Of a stretch of DNA of 64,000 bases, positions 55,808 to 62,779 are shown piece after piece. Each line of letters opens with the position of its first letter. Position 1 is the first letter of the stretch. The stretch spans positions 1 to 64,000 of the forward strand of contig JBLNDO010000081.1 of the NCBI GenBank assembly GCA_050261675.1, given 5' to 3'. The notes beneath the pieces were generated by a model. The model made no database searches, had not been told where the DNA came from, and was given only the letters and a program-made list of their open reading frames with translations. The stretch is from DASUBN01 sp050261675. GTDB lineage: Bacteria; Pseudomonadota; Gammaproteobacteria; Natronospirales; REEB76. Position numbers and translations under genes: made by a program.

Positions 55808-56908
55808 TCAGCGGTCCAGACCCGGAAAATTCTTGAGCCGCTTCAGCAGTTCCTTGCGCGTTTTGCACACCAGCGTTGCATGACCCAGCTTGCGGCCGGG
55901 GCGCGGCTCCTTGCCGTAATCGTGGTAGTGGGCGCCGGGGATCTGCAGCACGTCTTCCAGCGGCGGCATCGTGCCGATGAAGTTCACCATGGCGGAGTAG
56001 CCCACGGCCCAGGTGTCGCCCAGCGGCAGGCCCAGAATGGCCCGCATGTGGTTCTCGAACTGGCCGGTGACGGCCCCCTCGATGGTCCAGTGGCCGGAGT
56101 TGTGCACCCGGGGCGCGGTCTCGTTGGCGATGAGCTTGCCCTTCTTCACGAAGAACTCGATGGTGAGCACACCGGCGTAGTCGAAGTGATCCATGACCCG
56201 CTTCACGTACTTCTGGGCCTGGGCCTGCAACCTCTTGTCCGGATAAGGCGCTACCGAGAGACGCAGGATGCCGTCCCGATGGGTGTTCTCCGCGAGGGGA
56301 TAAAACGCGGTCTCGCCATGTTTGTTACGCACACCGATCAGGGACACTTCCCGTTCGAAGGGGATGAACTCCTCCAGGATCAGCGGCACGCCCGAGAGCG
56401 CGTTGAAGGCGGCGCCCAATTCAGCCGGACTGTAGATTACCCGCTGGCCGCGGCCGTCGTAGCCCAGCCGGCGGGTCTTCAGTACCGCCGGATAGCCCAC
56501 GGCGTGAATCGCCTCTTCCAGTTCCGCCATGGTGTTGACGGTGCGAAAGCGCGGGGTAGGGATCTTGAGCGCTTGGAAGAGTTCCTTTTCCGAGAGCCGG
56601 TCCTGGCCAGCCGCCAGCGCGTTCACCGGCGGCAGGAAGGGCTTGTCCGCCGGGATGAGCTTCAGGGCCTCCACCGGGACGTTCTCCACGTCATAGGTGA
56701 TGAGATCCACCTTCGAGGCGAGCTCAGCGATCTTCTGGGCATCGCTGAACTCCCCCAGGATGATGTCGCCGATCTGGCCGCCGGGCGCGTCCTTGCTCTT
56801 GTCCAGGAAGACGAATTTGAGGCCGAGGCGATAGCCGGCCAGGGCGAGCATCCTTCCCAATTGGCCGGCACCCACGCACCCGATGGTCTTGATGTTGCCT
56901 ACGGCCAT
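55808..56908 (-). CDS. purK: N5-carboxyaminoimidazole ribonucleotide synthase
   Basis: 366-residue ATP-grasp enzyme of purine synthesis, carboxylating AIR. IGCVGAGQLGRMLALAGYRLGL at the N-terminus, KTRRLGYDGRGQ, ATP-grasp FIPFEREVSLI, and NETAPRVHNSGHWTIEGA with the metal-binding residues. It starts 6 bases after purE and likely shares its transcript. Confidence 0.97.
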   Translation of the reverse strand: MAVGNIKTIGCVGAGQLGRMLALAGYRLGLKFVFLDKSKDAPGGQIGDIILGEFSDAQKIAELASKVDLITYDVENVPVEALKLIPADKPFLPPVNALAAGQDRLSEKELFQALKIPTPRFRTVNTMAELEEAIHAVGYPAVLKTRRLGYDGRGQRVIYSPAELGAAFNALSGVPLILEEFIPFEREVSLIGVRNKHGETAFYPLAENTHRDGILRLSVAPYPDKRLQAQAQKYVKRVMDHFDYAGVLTIEFFVKKGKLIANETAPRVHNSGHWTIEGAVTGQFENHMRAILGLPLGDTWAVGYSAMVNFIGTMPPLEDVLQIPGAHYHDYGKEPRPGRKLGHATLVCKTRKELLKRLKNFPGLDR

Positions 56909-56914
56909 GGTGGA

Positions 56915-57418
56915 TTACTTGCGTGAAGGGTCCGGGTGCTTGAGCACCTTGCGGGTCTGCTCGCGGCGGAAGCTCTCCAGGCGCTTGCGGATGGGCGTGG
57001 AGCCGAGCGCGAGGATGGCGGCGGCCAGGAGGGCGGCGTTCGCGGCGCCGGCCTTGCCGATGGCCAGCGTGCCCACGGGGATGCCCGCCGGCATCTGGGC
57101 GATGGACAGGAGTGAATCGATGCCGGCCAGGGTCTTGGATTCCACCGGCACGCCGAGCACCGGCAGGCGGGTTTTGGCGGCGGTCATGCCCGGCAGGTGG
57201 GCGGCGCCGCCGGCGCCGGCGATGATCACCTGGATGCCGCGTTTCTCGGCGGAGGCGGCGTACTTGAACAGCAGATCCGGCGTGCGGTGGGCCGACACCA
57301 CCCGGGTTTCGAAGGGGATATTCAGGAGTTCGAGGATGTTGGCCGCGTGTTCCAGGGTTTCCCAATCGGACTTGGACCCCATGATGACGCCGACCAGCGG
57401 TTTTTTGGATGCCGTCAT
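56915..57418 (-). CDS. purE: N5-carboxyaminoimidazole ribonucleotide mutase
   Basis: 167-residue class I PurE. VGVIMGSKSDWETLEHAANIL, VVSAHRTPD with the catalytic His, and IIAGAGGAAHLPGMTAAKT are diagnostic. First gene of a purEK operon, with a good promoter just upstream. Confidence 0.97.
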   Translation of the reverse strand: MTASKKPLVGVIMGSKSDWETLEHAANILELLNIPFETRVVSAHRTPDLLFKYAASAEKRGIQVIIAGAGGAAHLPGMTAAKTRLPVLGVPVESKTLAGIDSLLSIAQMPAGIPVGTLAIGKAGAANAALLAAAILALGSTPIRKRLESFRREQTRKVLKHPDPSRK

Positions 57419-57446
57419 CGACGTATTTTACCCGTCCCCGGTTTGC

Positions 57447-57475
57447 ATATAAATGACGCGGCGGGCCCTTTTCAA
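57447..57475 (-). promoter_or_regulatory. Probable sigma70 promoter of purEK
   Basis: On the minus strand, TTGAAA (57470-57475) and TTATAT (57447-57452) are spaced by exactly 17 bases. The -10 is 29 bases before the purE ATG (57418). The -35 overlaps the darP stop codon (TGA at 57472-57474). No PurR-type operator (ACGCAAACGTTTTCG-like) was recognised nearby. Confidence 0.62.
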
Positions 57476-57975
57476 TCCAGGCTTTGCAGGTAGCGGAACA
57501 GCTCCCGGGCGCGGCGCGGCGGCCGGCCGGCGGCCACTTCCGCCGCGGCCTCGCGCACCAGTCGCCGCAAGTGCTGCCGGTCGGCCTCCGGATGGCGCGC
57601 CAGGAACTCCGCCAGGGCCGTGTCCCCTTCGGCGATGAGCCGCGCGCGCCAGCGCTCGTTCTCCTGGAAACGGGCCTTGGAGACCCGGTCCGCGCCTTTT
57701 TGCTGCTCCAGGAGCGTGCGGATGGGTGCCGTGTCCAGGTCGCGCAAAAGGCCGCCGATATACTGGCGCTGGCGTTTCCGTGCACCGTGGCTGTTGATGC
57801 GCCGCGCGAGCTCGATGGCATCCACGAGCTTCTCCGGCAGTTCCAGCGCCGCCAGCTGGTGCGGCGCCAGCTTCACCAGCTCCGCGCCCAGGTCCTGCAG
57901 TTCCAGCATTTCGCGCTTCCGCTGGGATTTGCTCGGGCCTTCCGGCAGGTCGTCGCTGTCGTCTTCGTGGTTCAT
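57472..57975 (-). CDS. darP: Ribosome-associated factor DarP (YjgA)
   Basis: 167-residue DUF615 protein that helps 50S assembly. PSKSQRKREMLELQDLGAELV and LPEKLVDAIELARRINSHGARKRQRQYIGGLLR are family motifs. ATG at 57975 (MNHEDD) fits the family start; the longer frame upstream would add 26 residues without homology. Divergent from pmbA, as in E. coli. Confidence 0.93.
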   Translation of the reverse strand: MNHEDDSDDLPEGPSKSQRKREMLELQDLGAELVKLAPHQLAALELPEKLVDAIELARRINSHGARKRQRQYIGGLLRDLDTAPIRTLLEQQKGADRVSKARFQENERWRARLIAEGDTALAEFLARHPEADRQHLRRLVREAAAEVAAGRPPRRARELFRYLQSLD

Positions 57976-58025
57976 GCGGATGCGGGGTAGAATGCGCCTT
58001 TTCACGCGGCAGTGACGAAAAAGCG

Positions 58026-59378
58026 ATGCGCGGCAACGGGACCCATGATACACCGGAGGTGACGCAGGCCCAGCTGGAGGAGCGGGTGCACGAGGTGCTG
58101 CGCCATGCCCGCGAGCTCGGTGCGAGCCAGGCGGAGGCGGGCGTGAGCGTGGAATCGGGCCTGACGCTCACGGTGCGCCTGGGCGAGGTGGAGACCCTGG
58201 AGCATCAGCGCGACCGCGGTCTCGGCATCACGGTCTACTTCGGCAAGCGCAAGGGCACCGCTAGCACCGCCGACCTCTCGCCGGAAGCGGTGCATGAGAG
58301 CGTACGTGCCGCCTGCAGTATCGCCCGCTACACCGCCGAGGACGACTGCGCGGGCCTCGCCGATGCGGAGCTGATGGCGAAGGACCTGCCGGATCTGGAC
58401 CTCTTCCATCCCTGGGACCCTGAAGCGGAAGCCGCCATCGACATCGCACGCCGCTGCGAGGATGCGGCCCGCGGCTTCGACAAGCGCATCGAGAATTCCG
58501 AAGGCGCCACCGTCAGTTCCCACCGGGGCCTGCGGGTCTACGGCAACAGCCACGGCTTCACCGGCGGCTATGCCAGCACCAGCCACAGCATCACCTGCTC
58601 GGTCATCGGCAAGGCCGGCGAGAGCATGCAGCGGGACTATTGGTACACCTATGCCCGTGACGTGAAGCTTCTGGAATCGCCGGAGGCCGTGGGCGTGAAG
58701 GCGGCGGAACGCACCGTGGCGCGCCTGGGCGCGCGGCGCCTCAGCACCCGCCGGGCGCCGGTCTTGTTCGTGCCGGAGCTGGCGCGGGGCCTGGTGGGTT
58801 CCTTCCTCGGGGCCATGCGCGGCGGCGCCCAGTACCGCCGGGCGAGTTTCCTCTTGGGAGCCGTGGACCAGAAACTGTTTCCGGATTTCGTGCAATTCTC
58901 CGAGCGGCCGCTGCTGAAGGGCGCGCTTGCCAGCGCCGCTTTCGACAGCGAGGGCGTAGCCACCCGCGACCGGGAGATCGTGGACCGGGGGGTGGCCACC
59001 ACCTATCTCCTGGACAGCTACTCCGCCCGCAAGCTCAAGCTCAAGACCACGGGCCACGCGGGTGGCGTGCGCAACCTCCTGGTGAAGCCCGGCGAGGCGG
59101 ATTACGCCGGCCTGTTGAAGCAGATGGGTACGGGGCTCGTGGTGACGGAACTCCTCGGCCAGGGCGTGAACGGCGTCACCGGCGATTATTCCCGCGGCGC
59201 CTCCGGCTTCTGGGTGGAGGGCGGCGCCGTCGCTTTTCCCGTGGAGGAGATCACCGTGGCGGGCAACCTCAAGGACATGTTCAAGGGCATCGCCGCCATC
59301 GGACGCGACGTGGATCTGCGTGGCAGCATCCAGACGGGTTCCATCCTCATCGATGAAATGACCATCGCCGGCGAGTGA
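58026..59378 (+). CDS. pmbA: Metalloprotease subunit PmbA (TldE)
   Basis: 450-residue TldE-type partner of TldD. It lacks HExxxH, as expected for the non-catalytic subunit. Conserved RAPVLFVPELARGLVGSFL and GYASTSHSITCSVIG are present; LLVTELLGQGVNGVTGDYSRGASGFW (VVTELLGQGVNGV here) is the family signature. ATG at 58026, in the 50-bp gap to darP. Confidence 0.95.
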   Translation: MRGNGTHDTPEVTQAQLEERVHEVLRHARELGASQAEAGVSVESGLTLTVRLGEVETLEHQRDRGLGITVYFGKRKGTASTADLSPEAVHESVRAACSIARYTAEDDCAGLADAELMAKDLPDLDLFHPWDPEAEAAIDIARRCEDAARGFDKRIENSEGATVSSHRGLRVYGNSHGFTGGYASTSHSITCSVIGKAGESMQRDYWYTYARDVKLLESPEAVGVKAAERTVARLGARRLSTRRAPVLFVPELARGLVGSFLGAMRGGAQYRRASFLLGAVDQKLFPDFVQFSERPLLKGALASAAFDSEGVATRDREIVDRGVATTYLLDSYSARKLKLKTTGHAGGVRNLLVKPGEADYAGLLKQMGTGLVVTELLGQGVNGVTGDYSRGASGFWVEGGAVAFPVEEITVAGNLKDMFKGIAAIGRDVDLRGSIQTGSILIDEMTIAGE

Positions 59379-59395
59379 AACCGAAGGGGGTTTCC

Positions 59396-60424
59396 ATGCG
59401 TTACTTGCTATGCTTGTGCATCTTCTTTTTTCCGGCCGTCTGCATGAGCGCCGAACCTCCCGCCGGCAACCATCTCATCGCCATCGTCATCCACGGCGGC
59501 GCCGGAACCATCAGCCGCAAGGACATGACGCCGGAGATGGAGGCCCAGTACCGGGCGGTGCTCAAACAGGCCCTGGAAGCGGGCTATGCGGTGCTGAAGC
59601 AGGACGGCAGCAGCCTGGACGCGGTGCAGGCGGCCATCCGGGTGATGGAGGACTCGCCGCTCTTCAATGCGGGCAAGGGTTCGGTGTTCGCCCACAACGG
59701 CAAGAACGAGATGGACGCAGCCATCATGGACGGCTCCAACCTCAAGGCCGGCGCCGTGGCGGCGGTGGAGCACATCAAGAACCCCATCGATCTCGCGCGC
59801 CTCGTCATGGAAAAGACGCCCCACGTGCTCCTGGTGGGTTCCGGCGCCGAGGAGTTCGCCCAATCCCAGGGCATGCCGCTCATGCCCGCCAGCTATTTCT
59901 ACACCCAGCACCGCTGGGATGAGCTGCAGAAGGCCCTGAAGGAAGAGAAGGACAAGGCCGGTTCCGCTCAGCACGACTATCCCGGCACCCGCGGGCACGG
60001 CTACGGCACCGTGGGCGCCGTGGCGCTGGACCGCGAGGGCCAACTCGCCGCCGGCACCTCCACCGGCGGTCTCACCAACAAGTATTACGGCCGGGTGGGG
60101 GATTCGCCCATCATCGGCGCCGGCACCTACGCGAACAGCCAGAGCTGCGGCGTGTCCGGCACCGGCACCGGCGAGTTCTTCATCCGCCTGTCCCTCGCCA
60201 AGTCCATCTCGGATCTGATGCTGCTCAAGGGCATGACCGTGCAGGCGGCGGCAGACCAGCTGGTGATGAACGACCTCGTGTCCCTGGGCGGCCGGGACAC
60301 CGGCGGCGCCATCGCCATGGACCACGACGGCCACATCGCCATGCCCTTCAACACCGAAGGCATGTACCGGGGCTATATTGATACCACCGGCAAAGAGGTG
60401 GTGGAGATCTACCAGAACGACTGA
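59396..60424 (+). CDS. Exported isoaspartyl peptidase / L-asparaginase
   Basis: 342-residue N-terminal nucleophile (Ntn) hydrolase of the plant-type asparaginase family that cleaves isoaspartyl dipeptides. HGGAGTISRKDM near the N-terminus, and the autoprocessing site GHGYGTVGAVALD with Thr205 as nucleophile. Signal peptide (MRYLLCLCIFFFPAVCMSA). GTSTGGLTNKYYGRVGDSPIIGAGTYA is a substrate motif. ATG 59396 has a Shine-Dalgarno-like purine run (59384-59390); the GTG at 59375 is an alternative that would spoil the signal peptide. The exported version differs from the cytosolic E. coli IaaA. Confidence 0.88.
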   Translation: MRYLLCLCIFFFPAVCMSAEPPAGNHLIAIVIHGGAGTISRKDMTPEMEAQYRAVLKQALEAGYAVLKQDGSSLDAVQAAIRVMEDSPLFNAGKGSVFAHNGKNEMDAAIMDGSNLKAGAVAAVEHIKNPIDLARLVMEKTPHVLLVGSGAEEFAQSQGMPLMPASYFYTQHRWDELQKALKEEKDKAGSAQHDYPGTRGHGYGTVGAVALDREGQLAAGTSTGGLTNKYYGRVGDSPIIGAGTYANSQSCGVSGTGTGEFFIRLSLAKSISDLMLLKGMTVQAAADQLVMNDLVSLGGRDTGGAIAMDHDGHIAMPFNTEGMYRGYIDTTGKEVVEIYQND

Positions 60425-60462
60425 TCCGCTTGGGGCGGATCCCAACCAACAAGGAGAATCCC

Positions 60463-60879
60463 ATGCAATACCTGCACATCAACTACCTGGCGGCCCTGGT
60501 GGCGGCCGTGGCGGCTTTCGTGCTCGGCTGGTTGTGGTACTCGCCCATGCTGTTGGGCAAGGCCTGGGTGGCGGCCAACGGCTATACGCCGGAGAAGATC
60601 GCGGCCATGCAGAAGGGCGCGGTGCGCGCCTATGGCGTTTCCTTCGCCTGCTTCGTGGTGATGGCGGTGGTGCTGGCGGTGCTCTTGCGCATCACCCACA
60701 TCACGGCCGTCCCGGCCGGCGCCAAGCTGGGGCTGCTGTGCTGGCTCGGGTTCGTGGCCACCACGGGGCTCACGGCCAATGTGTACTCCGACAAGCCCCT
60801 CAAGGCCTGGGGGCTCGATGCGGGCTACCAGCTCGTGTATTTCGTGGTCATGGCGTTAATCCTCACCGTGTGGCGCTGA
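60463..60879 (+). CDS. DUF1761-like small membrane protein
   Basis: 138-residue protein with four hydrophobic segments (about residues 5-25, 57-78, 85-105 and 118-136). AFVLGWLWYSPMLLGKAW in the N-terminal part matches the DUF1761 pattern. AAGGAG 6 bases before the ATG fixes the start. Function unknown. Confidence 0.75.
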   Translation: MQYLHINYLAALVAAVAAFVLGWLWYSPMLLGKAWVAANGYTPEKIAAMQKGAVRAYGVSFACFVVMAVVLAVLLRITHITAVPAGAKLGLLCWLGFVATTGLTANVYSDKPLKAWGLDAGYQLVYFVVMALILTVWR

Positions 60880-61012
60880 AGGCCGCGTGGTACCGAGGGG
60901 TCCGGCCGCGTCCTTGACCATAAATCGATTTGACGTTTTTGCCCGCCCCTCGCGGTCCGGCGCGGCTGCTGCATAATCGGCGCCGGGTGCATGGGGTCTC
61001 TCTGCGGGGAAG

Positions 61013-61882
61013 ATGAATACCGCCACCGTCATCAACGTGCTCAGCGCCGGCATGTTCGCCGGCGCGCTTGTCTGGCTCCTGTGCTGGCCGCTCGCCTGGG
61101 GCGTGCCCAAGCTGCGTTTCGGGGGCGCGTTCGCGGACCTCGTGCCCACGGTGCCCGGCGAATCGGCGCGGCGCGATCTGCGCGCCGCGGAGCGGGACCT
61201 GACCCTGCTTGCCGCCGCGGCTTGCGGCGCCGTCGCGGCTTTCCTGGTGCTCTTGGTGTACGGCAGCCCGCGTCTGACCGGTGTCTGGATGTGGGTGCTG
61301 TTCGGCCTGGCCTGCGCTCTATTTGTGGCTTGGTGGGTGTTCCTGGTGCGGGTGAGCTTGCGCTGGCGGCTCTGCCGCTACGCGGCCCGTGCCCACGCGG
61401 CGCTCGCCTCTGCGCTTGGCCGACTCGCCATGCAAGGCCACCGGGTGTTCCACGACCTCACGCTGGGCGAGGTCACGGTCGACCACTTGGTCATGGGCAA
61501 GCTCGGGGTATTCGCCATCAAGCTGGTGGCGCGCCGTCCGGGGAAGCTCGGTAACATCTCGCGCATCAACGGCCGCTCCATCGAATTCCAGGACGGTTTC
61601 GCGCTGCTGGACACCATCGCGCTGGCGGAGCGGGGCGCCCGCAGCGTAGCGGACATGCAGGTGAAGGGCCTGAGCCACCGCATCCACGTGCAACCGGTGG
61701 TGGCGGTGCCGGGCTGGGAGATCGCCCCGTCCCAGGGGCAGGCGGGGGACGTGTTCCTCATCAATGAGAAGACCGCAGTGATGCTGTTGCGCAACAGCAA
61801 GCCCGCCTATCACCTCATGGACGAGGACGGTGCGGTGCTGCAGGAACATCTCGTGCGGTTCTGTGTAAATCGGGCGCTTTAA
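61013..61882 (+). CDS. NERD-like membrane-anchored protein with degenerate nuclease motif
   Basis: 289-residue protein with three predicted membrane segments (about 8-30, 65-83 and 93-112) and a C-terminal NERD-type domain. HRVFHDLTLGEVTVDHLVMG (143-162) matches the conserved start, but the next strand reads GVFAIKLVARRPG where typical NERD proteins have G-V-x-V-I-E-x-K. The Glu of the E-x-K pair is missing, so nuclease activity is doubtful. The TAA stop codon lies in the loop of a 16-bp hairpin. Confidence 0.65.
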   Translation: MNTATVINVLSAGMFAGALVWLLCWPLAWGVPKLRFGGAFADLVPTVPGESARRDLRAAERDLTLLAAAACGAVAAFLVLLVYGSPRLTGVWMWVLFGLACALFVAWWVFLVRVSLRWRLCRYAARAHAALASALGRLAMQGHRVFHDLTLGEVTVDHLVMGKLGVFAIKLVARRPGKLGNISRINGRSIEFQDGFALLDTIALAERGARSVADMQVKGLSHRIHVQPVVAVPGWEIAPSQGQAGDVFLINEKTAVMLLRNSKPAYHLMDEDGAVLQEHLVRFCVNRAL

Positions 61883-61898
61883 CGCCCGATTTGCACAG
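61861..61898 (+). terminator. 16-bp stem-loop over the stop codon of the NERD-like gene
   Basis: CTGTGTAAATCGGGCG (61861-61876) pairs with CGCCCGATTTGCACAG (61883-61898) at 15 Watson-Crick positions plus one G-U wobble. The 6-base loop CTTTAA contains the TAA stop codon. No T-run follows on the plus strand, so it may act as an RNA-stabilising or attenuating hairpin, or be a terminator for only one direction. Confidence 0.55.
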
Positions 61899-61917
61899 AG
61901 CCTGCTGATATCTCCCG

Positions 61918-61977
61918 AAAAATACTTCCCTGTATTTTTAATGTACGGCGAGTCCGGCGCAGGTCCGGCCTCGCCGT
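61918..61977. repeat. Two adjacent inverted repeats in the convergent gap
   Basis: AAAAATAC (61918-61925) with GTATTTTT (61932-61939), an A/T-rich stem with a 6-base loop; and ACGGCGAG (61945-61952) with CTCGCCGT (61970-61977). The gap lies between the convergent NERD-like and dienelactone hydrolase genes, where terminators are expected. Confidence 0.45.
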
Positions 61978-62010
61978 CTCCGAATCAAAAGAGGCGTCAT
62001 GCGGCTTTGG

Positions 62011-62027
62011 CGGCGCATCCTGCGCCG
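62011..62027 (-). terminator. Candidate hairpin terminator of the dienelactone hydrolase gene
   Basis: CGGCGCA (62011-62017) and TGCGCCG (62021-62027) form a 7-bp stem with a 3-base loop just downstream of the stop codon of the minus-strand gene. The following minus-strand sequence has only a weak T-run (CTCTTTTG), so the call is tentative. Confidence 0.35.
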
Positions 62028-62033
62028 TGCTTC

Positions 62034-62747
62034 CTAACCAAGATTCGCTTTGAGGAAGTCCAGCGTGTCCCGCCAAGCGAGTGGAGCCGCGGCGGGCGCG
62101 TAATTCGCCCGCTCCTCGCACAGGAAGGCGTGGGCGGCATTCGGGTAGACAGCGAGGGTGTAGCGCTTTTTGGCGGCGGAAAGCGCGGTGGTGACCCGGG
62201 CGTGTTCCTCCGGCGTAATCCCCTGATCGTCGGCGCCGTAACCCAGGAAGATCGGGTTTTGCATCTTCGCGGCCTCGCCGATGGGCGGGATGCGACCGAA
62301 TTTGTCCTGGGGCGAACCGGGCGCGATGCCGCCGCCGTAGAAAGCAACAGCGGCGCGCGACCGGGCGGCCAAGCGGCAATTGGCGAGGAAAGCCAGCCGC
62401 CCGCCCATGCAGAACCCGATGATGCCGTTCTTCCCTTGGCTGCCCTCGGCATCCAGCCAGTCCAGGCCGGCGGCGATCTCATCCACCAGCGCCGCGTCCT
62501 GCAGGGTGGGGATCTTCGCCATGGCCGCCTGCGAGTCGGCGTAGGGGATGATCTGGCCGTGGAAGAAGTCGGGTGCCAGGGCGAGGTAGCCCGCTTCCGC
62601 GAGCCGTCGGCACACACCCTGGATGTGGCCGGTGAGCCCGTAGGCCTCCATCAGTACCACGACACCGGGATGCGGGGCTTTCGCCGCCGGTCGCGCAGCA
62701 TAGCCTTCCAGTCCGGCCCTGATCTCTACGTTGTTTTGCGGATGCAT
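62034..62747 (-). CDS. Dienelactone hydrolase-family protein
   Basis: 237-residue alpha/beta hydrolase with the family triad Cys113 (GFCMGG), Asp173 (GADDQGI) and His206 (PNAAHAF), and the GIIGFCMGGRLAF elbow. Enzymes of this family open lactone rings in chloroaromatic breakdown, but many homologues are general carboxylesterases; no ring-cleavage genes are near. AGGAGG (minus strand, 62757-62762) lies 9 bases before the ATG. Confidence 0.88.
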   Translation of the reverse strand: MHPQNNVEIRAGLEGYAARPAAKAPHPGVVVLMEAYGLTGHIQGVCRRLAEAGYLALAPDFFHGQIIPYADSQAAMAKIPTLQDAALVDEIAAGLDWLDAEGSQGKNGIIGFCMGGRLAFLANCRLAARSRAAVAFYGGGIAPGSPQDKFGRIPPIGEAAKMQNPIFLGYGADDQGITPEEHARVTTALSAAKKRYTLAVYPNAAHAFLCEERANYAPAAAPLAWRDTLDFLKANLG

Positions 62748-62762
62748 GGAGGTCTTCCTCCT
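62748..62762 (-). promoter_or_regulatory. Strong Shine-Dalgarno of the hydrolase gene, within a short hairpin
   Basis: The minus strand reads AGGAGGAAGACCTCC directly before the ATG. AGGAGG is a perfect anti-16S match; GGAGG can pair with CCTCC across a 4-base AAGA loop and might mask the ribosome site. Confidence 0.4.
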
Positions 62763-62779
62763 GGGAGATAGGGTGTTAT

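Noticed and set aside
57419..57471. PurR operator before purE
   Set aside because: The gap has no ACGCAAACGTTTTCGT-like palindrome; the nearby ACGTATTTTACCCG is only a chance partial match.
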